A DNA stretch of 64,000 bases from JAJZGK01 sp035538795 (GTDB lineage: Bacteria > Pseudomonadota > Alphaproteobacteria > Rhodospirillales > Magnetospirillaceae). Location: contig DATLJS010000037.1 in NCBI GenBank assembly GCA_035538795.1, positions 1 through 64,000 on the forward strand. Direction: 5' to 3'. Below, piece by piece: positions 53,587 to 61,509 of this stretch (its first letter is position 1; every line of letters begins with the position of its first letter). The position numbers and the translations under genes were made by a program. The notes under the pieces are model-generated. The model was given only the letters and a program-made list of their open reading frames with translations. It ran no database searches and was not told where the DNA came from.

Positions 53587-53846
53587 GGCCCGGCTGGCGT
53601 TATGGAAGTGCTTGAGATGCCGTCAGGCATTGGGGAGCCCCAAGCAACCGACAGCAGGGCGAGGATGCGCTCTTCCTGCCCGTCGATGTCGAGGGTGGGG
53701 CGGTCCCATTCGTCGTGGATATATTTGACCAGCAAGGTGCCGTTGCCGATCTCCAGCCCCTGATCGGTGAAGGTCAGGCTGCGGTGGGTGGTGCGGAAAC
53801 GGCCTTCCTCGGTCCAAGCTTTTTTCAGGTACGTGTGCAATGACAT
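53583..53846 (-). pseudogene. 5' part of the frameshifted hydrolase gene
   Basis: An 87-residue frame (MSLHTYLKKAWTEEGRF, VKYIHDEWDRPTLDIDGQEE, LALLSVAWGSPMPDG) that runs out of frame at SSTSITPAGP and stops at 53583. One base shifted, the text continues as HLKHFHNASRALSKGEMAQ into the hydrolase frame. The end of the coding sense at PMPDG and its exact continuation point to a single-base loss near 53615-53625. Confidence 0.6.
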
Positions 53847-54317
53847 GGGAGGTCTCCATGCAAAAAGCCCCGGCCTGGAGAGGCGCGGGGCTCATCTGTT
53901 GCGGGCAAAGAAAAACCCGCTCCTCCGGGAAGAGGGCAGGCTTCGGGCGCGGGTTGCGCTTCTGCCCAGTGTCAAATTTTTTCGGAGCGCACATCAAGAA
54001 CAAAAGAAGAACTTGTTATTTCCAAGCGGCCACCAGCAAAGTAAACCATTCATCTGCTTGAACTTCCCCATGTCCTACCGGCGCAGCCCGGATAGGCTGC
54101 GCCGGTAGGACATGGGCCACTCGATTTACTGGTCCGTACCGCCTCCCTCATCACCGGATTTATCCGCCATTCCGCTAGGAACCAGGATTTCTGCGGGTTT
54201 CGACATGGCGGATGGGGGAGTACGTGCCGCCATGGGATTCTGGGATACGCCATGTCCTGGGATACCCGTCCACCGCGTCAGTTCGGGAAGGGGCTGCGGC
54301 TGCGGCTGAGAAGGAGG
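53847..54317. other. Non-coding remnant region with a perfect 22-bp inverted repeat
   Basis: There is no credible gene here. The notable structure is a perfect inverted repeat with 22-bp arms (54067-54088 and 54095-54116) around CGGATA. An arm begins CCCATGTCCTACCGGCG. It has no T-tract on either side. It may be a terminator, a recombination site or the end of a lost element. Confidence 0.5.
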
Positions 54318-54386
54318 CTGCCGGGCGGTCGAGACGCGCAGATAAAGGGCGGCGCGCAAGGGAACTGTGGAAGTGGACGCGGTCAT
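54318..54386 (-). pseudogene. N-terminal stub of a serine recombinase
   Basis: The frame starts MTASTSTVPLRAALYLRVSTARQ. RAALYLRVSTARQ is the N-terminal catalytic signature of resolvase/invertase-type serine recombinases (YxRVSTxxQ, with the nucleophile Ser). After that the reading turns into unrelated Pro/Gln-rich text, so only the first 23 codons remain. It indicates a former integrase or resolvase at the right edge of the accessory region. Confidence 0.6.
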
Positions 54387-54636
54387 ATCCGGGCCTCTTT
54401 CTTAAACAGTGGCAAGAGGACGGTTTTCAGGCGGATGATACGGCCTGGCTCGCGCATGGCTGTACAGGCTCCTGCGGGCAGGGATTGAGTGCTCCTGACC
54501 CAGGACAGACCATGTATTCGCAGCCGCGCAAGAGTAATTTGCACGTCGTAGTAGTATAGCGAAGAGCCGGCTAAAAATAGGACGGTTTAGAGTCCGATCC
54601 CTCGCCCTCTTGACCTTTCCGCCTGTTCTATGCACG

Positions 54637-54674
54637 AAAAAACGGCGGAGCCTCTGCCGAGACACCACCGTTTT
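54637..54674 (-). terminator. Intrinsic terminator after the YhbP-like gene
   Basis: On the minus strand AAAACGGTGG (54674-54665) pairs with CCGCCGTTTTTT (54648-54637), with one G-U pair, ending in a T-run. It lies 24 bp past the stop at 54698. Confidence 0.65.
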
Positions 54675-54697
54675 GCACACTGCAACCTACGCGCCGT

Positions 54698-55129
54698 TCA
54701 TCTCTCCGGCTTGGTCCAGACGATTTTCGTGCCGAAACCAAGGGTGTTGTCGGTCAGTTTCAGAACATAAGGCGCAACGGACCAAATCGGGGCCGAATGC
54801 AGCCGGGCGGCGGGAAATTTTCGGTAATAAAGATTCCGAGCTCCCTCCTCCTCCTCGCCGGCAAGACGCCGAGCGATGGCGGAATATTGCAGCCCGCGGA
54901 TTTTGATGACCGAGGTCTGCTGTGACGAAACCGTGCCGGCGACCCAGCAGTTTTCCTGTATCTCCGCCCCGTGGCGGGTTTCCAGGCTGGTCAGAATCAA
55001 GAACTGCATCCTGGCGGCGTCGAAGACATAGAAGCAGTTGGCTGCCCAGGGAACGTTTCCTTGCGCACTGCAAATCGTCAGAACGGCGTTCCCTTTGATA
55101 TAAGCCAAAATTTTTTCCACGTCGGTCAT
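54698..55129 (-). CDS. YhbP/UPF0306-family FMN-binding split-barrel protein
   Basis: A 143-residue cytoplasmic protein. WAANCFYVFDAARMQFLILTS, TRHGAEIQ, VAGTVSSQQ, IRGLQYSAIARRLAGEEEEGAR, RFPAARL-like KFPAARLHSAPIW and the terminal LTDNTLGFGTKIVW match E. coli YhbP almost motif by motif. The family has the flavin reductase-like split-barrel fold; its substrate is unknown. ATG 55129 has GGGTGAT before it. It follows the DUF554 gene with a 40-bp gap. Confidence 0.85.
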   Translation of the reverse strand: MTDVEKILAYIKGNAVLTICSAQGNVPWAANCFYVFDAARMQFLILTSLETRHGAEIQENCWVAGTVSSQQTSVIKIRGLQYSAIARRLAGEEEEGARNLYYRKFPAARLHSAPIWSVAPYVLKLTDNTLGFGTKIVWTKPER

Positions 55130-55169
55130 ATCACCCGCCAATCGTCTTCGGAGCGCCGCCGCCCCCGCC

Positions 55170-55892
55170 TCAATGAGCGACCACGTATTGCAGCCAAAGC
55201 GAGGAAATCGGCATCACCAGCAGCAGCGCCGGCAGCATGTTGGCGATGGGAAAGGATTTGATGCCGCAGATACGGAAACCGGTAGCAAACATGATAACGC
55301 CGCCGCAGGCCGAGAAATCGGCGATCATGTCGGGCGTGGTCAGGGGCATGATCTGACGGGCGCCCAACAGCAGCGCAACCTGAAGAATGAACTGCGGCAC
55401 GGCGATGACGGCCACGGAATAGCCCAGGGTCGTGGCGAAGATGGCCGAGGTGAACAGATCCAGAAGCGCCTTGGCGAAAAGCAAAGACGGATCGCTGGTC
55501 ATGCCTTCGGTCATAGACCCGAAAATGCCGGTGCCGGAAGCGCAGAACATCACCACCAAGGCGACGAATTTCTCCAGAAACTCCTCTTGCGACAGACCGT
55601 TGCTGCGGGCCGGCGTAATAGCGTCGATGATGCCGCGGGCTTTGCTGGCGGCTTTCTGGATGCCGACCTCCAGCGAACAAAGTTCGCCGATCAAGGAACC
55701 GACAAGCAACGCCAGAATGACCGCGGGAATGAACTTGATCTTGACGATCAGGGCGATGCCGAGGGCCATGGAGGCCGCGCCGAACGTCATCGGCAGAGCG
55801 CTGCGCACCTTGGCAGAAACCTTGTCTCCCAAAGCCGCGCCGCCGGCGCTTCCCAGAAAGACGGCCGCGCCATTGACGATTGGTCCAATCAT
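55170..55892 (-). CDS. DUF554 (YqgA-like) membrane protein
   Basis: A 240-residue polytopic protein. Its start, MIGPIVNGAAVFLGSAGGAALG, with ALPMTFGAASMALGIALIVKI, SLIGELCSLEVGIQKA and CASGTGIFGSMTEGMTSDPS are the DUF554 (YdfK/YqgA) signatures. The function is unknown; a transport role is sometimes suggested. It lies 31 bp past the end of ubiX on the same strand. Confidence 0.88.
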   Translation of the reverse strand: MIGPIVNGAAVFLGSAGGAALGDKVSAKVRSALPMTFGAASMALGIALIVKIKFIPAVILALLVGSLIGELCSLEVGIQKAASKARGIIDAITPARSNGLSQEEFLEKFVALVVMFCASGTGIFGSMTEGMTSDPSLLFAKALLDLFTSAIFATTLGYSVAVIAVPQFILQVALLLGARQIMPLTTPDMIADFSACGGVIMFATGFRICGIKSFPIANMLPALLLVMPISSLWLQYVVAH

Positions 55893-55923
55893 GATTTTCT
55901 CCGGATTCGCAATATCTATGAAT

Positions 55924-56514
55924 CTATTGGCTTTGAGAGTCCGTCGGTTGATCCGGCGACCACCGGGGCAACGCCTTCACATCCAGGTCGAACAGGTCCA
56001 GCGCTCGGCCGACGCTGTAGGTGATCATCTCTTCGATCGAAGGGAGCTTGTGGTAAAAGGCCGGAACCGGCGGGAAGATGACCCCGCCCATTTCCGTCAC
56101 CGCCACCATGTTCCGCAGGTGTCCGAGATGCAGGGGGGCTTCCCGCGTCATCAGCACCAGACGGCGCCGCTCCTTGAGCACGACGTCGGCGGCCCGGGTC
56201 AGCAGATTGTCGCTGATTCCGTTGGCGATCGCCGCCAGGCTTCGCATGGAACAGGGCACGACCAGCATACCCAGGGTTTTAAAGGAACCACTGGCGATGG
56301 ACGCGCCGACATTGCCGATCGGATACACGACATCGGCCTTGGCCGCCACGTCATGGCTGGTGATGTCGGTTTCATAGTGGCGGGTCAGCTCGGCGGCCTT
56401 GGATACGACCAGATGCGATTCCACATCCAGCTCCTTCAACAGCTCCAAAGCCTTCAGACCGTATTGAAAGCCCGTGGCTCCGCTGATGCCGACGATGAGA
56501 CGCCTTTTTTCCAC
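55924..56514 (-). CDS. ubiX: UbiX-type flavin prenyltransferase
   Basis: A 196-residue flavoprotein that attaches dimethylallyl phosphate to FMN, making the prenylated FMN cofactor that UbiD enzymes need. Motifs are VGISGATGFQYG (FMN-binding GxSG), VVSKAAELTRHYE, GSFKTLGMLVVPCSMRSLAAIANGISDNLLTRAADV and RLVLMTREAPLHLGHLRNM. Start is GTG 56514. Its partner ubiD lies 88 bp upstream, but a strong hairpin with a T-run sits between, so ubiX is probably expressed below ubiD level. The similarity is to LpdB/PAD1-type partners of aromatic decarboxylases. Confidence 0.93.
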   Translation of the reverse strand: MEKRRLIVGISGATGFQYGLKALELLKELDVESHLVVSKAAELTRHYETDITSHDVAAKADVVYPIGNVGASIASGSFKTLGMLVVPCSMRSLAAIANGISDNLLTRAADVVLKERRRLVLMTREAPLHLGHLRNMVAVTEMGGVIFPPVPAFYHKLPSIEEMITYSVGRALDLFDLDVKALPRWSPDQPTDSQSQ

Positions 56515-56551
56515 GGCTTTTTATCCTTGTTGAAAACGATGGTGATCGCAG

Positions 56552-56594
56552 AAAAACCGCTCCCCCTCCCACGGGAGAGAGGAAGGGGGAGCGG
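56552..56594 (-). terminator. Internal terminator between ubiD and ubiX
   Basis: On the minus strand CCGCTCCCCCT (56594-56584) pairs with AGGGGGAGCGG (56567-56557), followed by TTTTT. The perfect 11-bp stem and T-run make a good intrinsic terminator just past ubiD. Some read-through would be needed for ubiX. Confidence 0.75.
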
Positions 56595-56602
56595 GCGGTT
56601 CC

Positions 56603-58105
56603 TTAGGCTTCGGGATTGAAGTCCGGCAGGAAGCGCTTGACGTCGACCTCCATGAATCGGCTGCGATGGAAGTGTTCCTTCAGATGGAAGGGAACGGTGC
56701 AGTCGAAAATGACCTTGCACGAATTGCCGGCCTGGGTGATCGACGGGCTGAACTCGGGCACGCTGGACGGGTCCAGCGGATGGCAGCGGACGTTGGGGAT
56801 GAACACGGTGCTGACGTCGCCCTGGAACCGCGTGGTCATGGCCCATAGAACGTCGTTGGTGTCGAACAGATCGACGTCTTCGTCCACCAGGATCACGTGC
56901 TTCAACTCGGAGAAGGCGGCGAAGGCCAGCAGAGCCGCCTGACGATGGCGTCCCTCGTCGGCGGGAATCTGCTTCTTGAATTGCAGCACCGCCAGATACT
57001 TGCCGCCGCCCGAGGAATGGGCATAGACGTTCAGTAGGCGGCCCGGCATGGCCCGCTCGACCATCGCCAGAATGCTGGCCTCGGTGGGGATGCCGGCCAT
57101 GTTGACATGCTCTTCCGACGGGCCGATCACCGTCTGCATGATCGGGTTGCGGCGATGGGTGATGGCTTTCACCTTGATCACCGGGATCGCGGCCTGGGCG
57201 CCGCCGGTATAGCCGGGGAATTCCGGCATGGCCTTGCCCGTGTCGGTGTGCTGGTCTTCACGCACGCGCACGTTCGGGGGAATCTCGCCCTCGATGACGA
57301 TCTCCGCATTGGCGATACCGCGGGCATTGACGGTCAGGCAGTCGGACAGCTCCACCGCACGCTGGCGCAAGCCGCCGGCGATGGACAATTCGTCGAACCC
57401 CAGGGGAGTGGTCGGCGGCTCGAAGCAGGCGCCGATTTCGATGGCCGGATCGACGCCGATGCTGATGGAAATCGGCAAAGCCTTGCCCGCCGCCTCGGCC
57501 TTCATACGGAAGGCGTCGATATGCCGGCCCGGAACGAAGTAGATGGACAGTTCGTCGCGACCCTGTACGCAGATGCGGTGAATGGTCACGTCCGATTCCC
57601 CGGTTTCGGGGTCCGAGGCGTAAACCATGCCCATGGTGAAGTAGGGACCGGCGTCTTCTTCGGTGTTGGTCGGCGCGGGCAGAATCTTGCGCAGATCGAA
57701 ACCGGGATCGGTGGCGCGGTGCACCACTTCCTGACACAGAGCCTTTTCCGGGCCGACCACGATCGGATCGATGGGCTTTTCCACAGCCTTGTTGAGGAAC
57801 GCGCCGAGGCTTTCCGGAGCGCAGCCCAGCATCAGAGCAACGCGCTTGCGGCTGGCCAGCAGGCCGATCAGCACGCGGGCATCGTCATACCCCTTCACCT
57901 TATTGAAGATCATCGCCGGACCCAGACGGGTCGGACGCTGCACCGTGCCGCCGGCGCCGACATAACGGTAAACGCCGGACAATTCGGCACGCGGGTCGAC
58001 GGGCTCGTCGGTCGTCACCAACTGGCCGGGAGTTTGCTCCAAAAGAGCCAAGGCCGACCGGAGGTCGATAACGTCGGCAGCGGTTACTTGCTTCTTAAGC
58101 GACAT
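56603..58105 (-). CDS. ubiD: UbiD-family prenyl-FMN aromatic acid decarboxylase
   Basis: A 500-residue enzyme. ATG 58105 has GGAG seven bases before it. UbiD landmarks are RPTRLGPAMIFNKVKGYDDARVLIGLLAS, GMVYASDPETGESDVTIHRICVQG, FVPGRHIDAF, IGVDPAIEIGACFE, AEIVIEGEIPPNVRVREDQHTDTGKAMPEF and HVILVDEDVDLFD. The length fits the LpdC/AroY-like hydroxyarylic acid group (gallate, protocatechuate, 4-hydroxybenzoate). It is divergent from a LysR gene. A role in protocatechuate decarboxylation to catechol is suggested by the neighbouring dehydroquinate-type genes, but the substrate is inferred. Confidence 0.9.
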   Translation of the reverse strand: MSLKKQVTAADVIDLRSALALLEQTPGQLVTTDEPVDPRAELSGVYRYVGAGGTVQRPTRLGPAMIFNKVKGYDDARVLIGLLASRKRVALMLGCAPESLGAFLNKAVEKPIDPIVVGPEKALCQEVVHRATDPGFDLRKILPAPTNTEEDAGPYFTMGMVYASDPETGESDVTIHRICVQGRDELSIYFVPGRHIDAFRMKAEAAGKALPISISIGVDPAIEIGACFEPPTTPLGFDELSIAGGLRQRAVELSDCLTVNARGIANAEIVIEGEIPPNVRVREDQHTDTGKAMPEFPGYTGGAQAAIPVIKVKAITHRRNPIMQTVIGPSEEHVNMAGIPTEASILAMVERAMPGRLLNVYAHSSGGGKYLAVLQFKKQIPADEGRHRQAALLAFAAFSELKHVILVDEDVDLFDTNDVLWAMTTRFQGDVSTVFIPNVRCHPLDPSSVPEFSPSITQAGNSCKVIFDCTVPFHLKEHFHRSRFMEVDVKRFLPDFNPEA

Positions 58106-58291
58106 TTGTTGCTCCATAAGATGAATGCTGGCATGCATGCAACACAGCGACACGAAAATTGAATAAAATGCCCCAGAAAATGAGCAATATAGATCGCGTT
58201 TAACCGTAAGGTGGTCTTTTGGGATTCTGTAGGCATGTTTACTTTCTGAACTTACGGCGATATGATTACGACCCGGGGGAAAGGAAAAAAA

Positions 58292-58306
58292 ATACCATTG
58301 CGGTAT
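58292..58306. promoter_or_regulatory. LysR-type operator in the ubiD-lysR intergenic region
   Basis: A perfect 15-bp dyad ATACC-ATTGC-GGTAT with T-N11-A spacing (T58293, A58305). It lies 28 bp upstream of the lysR start and 187 bp from ubiD. A near copy, with one mismatch in reverse orientation, occurs at 59480-59494. Confidence 0.78.
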
Positions 58307-58333
58307 CCCCCATATATCGAAGGGGTATGTGAC

Positions 58334-59260
58334 GTGGATTTGAAGCGGCTGCGGTATTTTTGCGCCATTGTTGAGCATGGACAGATCAGCAAGGCCGCCG
58401 CGGCTCTCAACATGGCTCAGCCCCCTTTGAGCCTTCGGCTGAAAGAGTTGGAGGAAGAACTCGGAGTCACGCTGATCCGGCGCGGCACGCGGTGGAGCCG
58501 AGTGACGGAAGAAGGGCGCCTGCTCTATGACCGTGCCAAACTGATCCTTTCGGAGGTCGACGCCCTGGCCGATGACATGAAGGCCAGCCACGACACATCC
58601 ATCTGCGTGGTGATCGGCGTTTCGTCCACATGCGCCTCGTTCCTCGGCAACCCGCTGCGCGTGATTTGCGCCCGCCATCCGAACGCCAAGCTGCGCGTTA
58701 TGCTGGGGGATAGCAGCTGGCTGGAAAGCATGCTGCGGCAACGCTGCATCGATCTGGCCCTGATGCAGCCGCCCGCCGACGAGACGGGCCTGCTGATCGA
58801 GCCGCTTCCGCCATCCCGCCTGATGGCCATCGTCCCCAATTCCATCGTCAAACCCGAATGGGGCGCCGAACTGCAAATGGCCGACATCGCCCCCTTCCCG
58901 CTGCTGCTATTGCGGCGATCCGCCGGCAGCGGTTTTTACGAAAAGCTCATCCGCTGGTTCCACGCCAACAGCCTGACCGCGAATGTCGCCATGGACTGCC
59001 CGGACGTTCGCGTCCTGAGGGATCTTTGGAAACCAGAAATGCAGGCCGTGGCCTTGCTCCCGGAATCGGAAATGCGGGATTTCAAACCCGTGGACGGGCG
59101 GATTTTCCCGTTGAACGAAGCGGACATGACCTACCGTCCCGTGATCGCCCGTCTGGACACTCCTTATTCCAACAAAGGCGTCTCCCAGGTGATCGAGCAG
59201 ATCATTTCCAGCCTAGACGAAGCAGGCGGACAAGATGGAACAGTCGCCACCGCCATTTAA
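58334..59260 (+). CDS. LysR-family transcriptional regulator
   Basis: A 308-residue regulator with N-terminal winged HTH (LKRLRYFCAIVEHGQISKAAAALNMAQPPLSLRLKELEEEL, residues about 2-45; signature ISKAAAALN) and a C-terminal periplasmic-binding-like sensor domain (CIDLALMQPPADETG). GTG 58334 is chosen because AAGGGG precedes it by eight bases and VDLKRLRYF is the usual LysR start; ATG 58262 would add 24 odd residues across the dyad. It diverges from ubiD and has the downstream qui-like operon in the same orientation. It probably controls both, with an aromatic or quinate-type inducer (inferred). Confidence 0.9.
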   Translation: MDLKRLRYFCAIVEHGQISKAAAALNMAQPPLSLRLKELEEELGVTLIRRGTRWSRVTEEGRLLYDRAKLILSEVDALADDMKASHDTSICVVIGVSSTCASFLGNPLRVICARHPNAKLRVMLGDSSWLESMLRQRCIDLALMQPPADETGLLIEPLPPSRLMAIVPNSIVKPEWGAELQMADIAPFPLLLLRRSAGSGFYEKLIRWFHANSLTANVAMDCPDVRVLRDLWKPEMQAVALLPESEMRDFKPVDGRIFPLNEADMTYRPVIARLDTPYSNKGVSQVIEQIISSLDEAGGQDGTVATAI

Positions 59261-59920
59261 CAGGCCGGAAGCGATCCAAATAAATTTTACAGAAGTTCTA
59301 AAAAGTAAAAAAATTTACATAATCCATAAAACAAATTAATGACAAAGCGAATTTGCCCGATACCCGCCCAAGCTTCCCTCGGAACCGGCGTCCGCCGATT
59401 CTTCCACAGACTTCCGCCAATTTTCGCGGCCGGCGTCAGGGCATACCCGGCGCTTCCTTAACATTTCGATATGGGAAGAATATCGCAATGGTATTTTTCA
59501 CCGCCCATTCCCTGCCTTAGGTTTAACCGCAGAGAAAATATGGGATAAGAGCGCTTTCCAAAGGTATCGACAAAGCTGCAGTTGATCATAAATGGAAATC
59601 GCGTTTTTCAAAACATACCCAAAAATCTCATCAGATAATACCCTTCAGCCGTCAGTGTTTATCACGGCTGATCATTGTTTCCGTCCAATGAGACGGTTGC
59701 CGCTGGCGGAAAAAACGACCGCCTTAACGTGCCGTCTTGTGGATTTTCTAGCACTTTCTTTCTTCGATCTGCCGGTCGACTTCGAGGCGCGGAGCGGCCG
59801 GTCGCAGCAGCGGCAATCGAAGAACCGTGGTGCTCGTACGTCGCCGTGACGCGCAGTTCCTTCCGATGGGAGCACTCCCCATGGGACCTGCCGGAAACGG
59901 TTCATTAGGAGGGTTTGGAA
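59261..59920. other. Long regulatory intergenic region before the qui-like operon
   Basis: A 660-bp gap with AT-rich sections (59275-59345, 59585-59650) but no credible gene. It holds the LysR-type dyad at 59480-59494. The leader from there to the start codon is about 425 bp, long enough for an untranslated leader. I see no known riboswitch or clear intrinsic terminator. Confidence 0.5.
59480..59494. promoter_or_regulatory. Second LysR-type operator, upstream of the qui-like operon
   Basis: ATATCGCAATGGTAT matches the reverse complement of the 58292-58306 dyad in 14 of 15 positions and keeps T-N11-A (T59481, A59493). It is 427 bp before the beta-helix gene. The match suggests the same LysR protein binds here. 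Confidence 0.75.
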
Positions 59921-61453
59921 TTGGGAAAATACACATACGCTTCCGCGATGCTGGCTTTGCCGCTGATTCTGTGCGGACAGATGGCCCGGGCGGAAGCCGC
60001 TCCCGAGGTCTTGCATGTGGTCAATTACAGCGACGACGGCAGCGAGGGGACTTTGCGTTGGGCGTTGGAAAAGAACAACAAGAACCCCGGGCATTATCAG
60101 ATCGATATCGAGCCCATCGGTTCCGTTCCCCGTGCCATCATTCTCAAATCCGAATTGCCGCATGTTTTAGGGCCGGTGAAAATCGACTACGTGCAGCATG
60201 ACCGCGACGGAACGTTCGTCGGGATCGACGGCTCCGGTTATGTCGGCCCCAAATCCACCGATTGTCCCGGCGCCGTGCCCGGACAGTTCGGCGCCAACGT
60301 GCGAACCACCACCAAGCCCGGCATCGTTCTGCAAGATACGCAGGGCGTCGAAATCAGCGGTGTCGAAATCCGTAACTTCTGCATCGGCATGCTGATCAAC
60401 CGCGCCAGCGGCAACGTCATCCGCGACAGCCGCATCGTCGGCAACCATGGCGGCGCCGGCATCATGATCACCGGCGACGACGGCAAGGGCAATTCGACCT
60501 CGACCACCACCAATCACAACAAAATTTTGCGTAACGAGTTCTTCAACAATGGCGACGCCATGGAATTGACTCGCGGCGCGGCCTTCAACCTGATCGCCGA
60601 CAACCGCGTCAGCAACGACGGCACCATCGAAGAGCCGTCCCAGGGCATCGAAATCTTGTGGGGCAACGACAACAACATCGTTCGCAACTATTTCGAAAAC
60701 TATTCCGACGGCGTCCAGTTGAACTGGGGCAACCGCAACTACATCGCCGCCAATTATTTCACCGGTCTTTCTTCGGGCGTCACCCTGAGCGGCACCGGCA
60801 ATATCGTCGACGGCAACACCATGACGAAGAACCGCGTCGCCGTGTCCGTCCGTCCGCAGGCCGCCCCCAACCCGGACGGCACTCCCGGCCGCAACCGCGT
60901 CAGCGGCCCCGCCGTCAACCGCATCACCGGCAACTCGATGTTCGACAACGGCAAGGACGTCAAGCGTTGCTTCGCCGGCGGCGCCTGCCTGCCCGACCAA
61001 AAGGGCGCCATCGTCTTCGGTGTTCCCGGTCTCGAACATGACGTCTTCGTCGGCAACCGCGGCGGCGGGATCGACAGCGACACCAGCAAGCTGGAAAAGA
61101 TCTGCGCCCCGGGCGTGACCGCCGCCGACTGCGAACCCATGCCCAACCACAACCAGGCTCCGCCCAAGCTGTTGTCCGCCAAATCTACGGCCGAAGGCTT
61201 GGAAATCCGCGGCCAGCTTCAGGGCCAGGCGGGAACGTTGTACCGGGTTGAGTTGTTCGCCAACGGCGATGCCGCGTCCAGCGAGGCCGAAACCTATCTG
61301 GGCTACGCCAAGGTTCCGGTCGACGCCACCGGCAACGCCGGCTTCAGCTTCCTGGTTGACGCCGCCAGCGCCGCCAAGGCCGCCAATTTCACCGCGACCG
61401 CCACCACCATCGACGGCGCCACCTCCATGCTGAGCAAGCCGCTGACGAAGTAA
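59921..61453 (+). CDS. Exported right-handed beta-helix protein, candidate 3-dehydroshikimate dehydratase (QuiC-like)
   Basis: A 510-residue periplasmic protein. The signal peptide MGKYTYASAMLALPLILC...ARA (cleavage about residue 24) precedes a pectin-lyase-type parallel beta-helix with repeated turns (GVEISGVEIRNFCIGMLINRA, SGNVIRDSRIVGNHG, NIVRNYFENYSDGVQLNWG, NYIAANYFTGLSSGVTLSG). A C-terminal beta domain follows from about 420. Start is TTG 59921, with AGGAGG eight bases before. It is next to a Tat-exported dehydroquinate dehydratase and a porin, the set found in Acinetobacter quiBCX, where QuiC converts 3-dehydroshikimate to protocatechuate. I infer that role from context; a sugar-chain lyase is the alternative. 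Confidence 0.7.
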   Translation: MGKYTYASAMLALPLILCGQMARAEAAPEVLHVVNYSDDGSEGTLRWALEKNNKNPGHYQIDIEPIGSVPRAIILKSELPHVLGPVKIDYVQHDRDGTFVGIDGSGYVGPKSTDCPGAVPGQFGANVRTTTKPGIVLQDTQGVEISGVEIRNFCIGMLINRASGNVIRDSRIVGNHGGAGIMITGDDGKGNSTSTTTNHNKILRNEFFNNGDAMELTRGAAFNLIADNRVSNDGTIEEPSQGIEILWGNDNNIVRNYFENYSDGVQLNWGNRNYIAANYFTGLSSGVTLSGTGNIVDGNTMTKNRVAVSVRPQAAPNPDGTPGRNRVSGPAVNRITGNSMFDNGKDVKRCFAGGACLPDQKGAIVFGVPGLEHDVFVGNRGGGIDSDTSKLEKICAPGVTAADCEPMPNHNQAPPKLLSAKSTAEGLEIRGQLQGQAGTLYRVELFANGDAASSEAETYLGYAKVPVDATGNAGFSFLVDAASAAKAANFTATATTIDGATSMLSKPLTK

Positions 61454-61509
61454 CCGGCCGGTTACCACCCCGACACGTCACGTTTGACATTACAGATTTG
61501 GTGAATTCC

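Noticed and set aside
54212..54559. Plus-strand frame (115 codons) over the recombinase stub
   Set aside because: There is no ribosome site or family feature, and the opposite strand carries the recombinase signature.
54580..54630. Right-hand copy of the tRNA-Ser 3' end as an attachment site
   Set aside because: GAGTCCGATCCCTCGCCCTC resembles the tRNA T-arm and acceptor only weakly; too many mismatches to call it an att repeat.
58106..58876. N-terminal extension of the UbiD frame across the intergenic region into lysR
   Set aside because: It would overlap the LysR gene in antisense and includes the promoter region. ATG 58105 has a good ribosome site and starts the conserved sequence.
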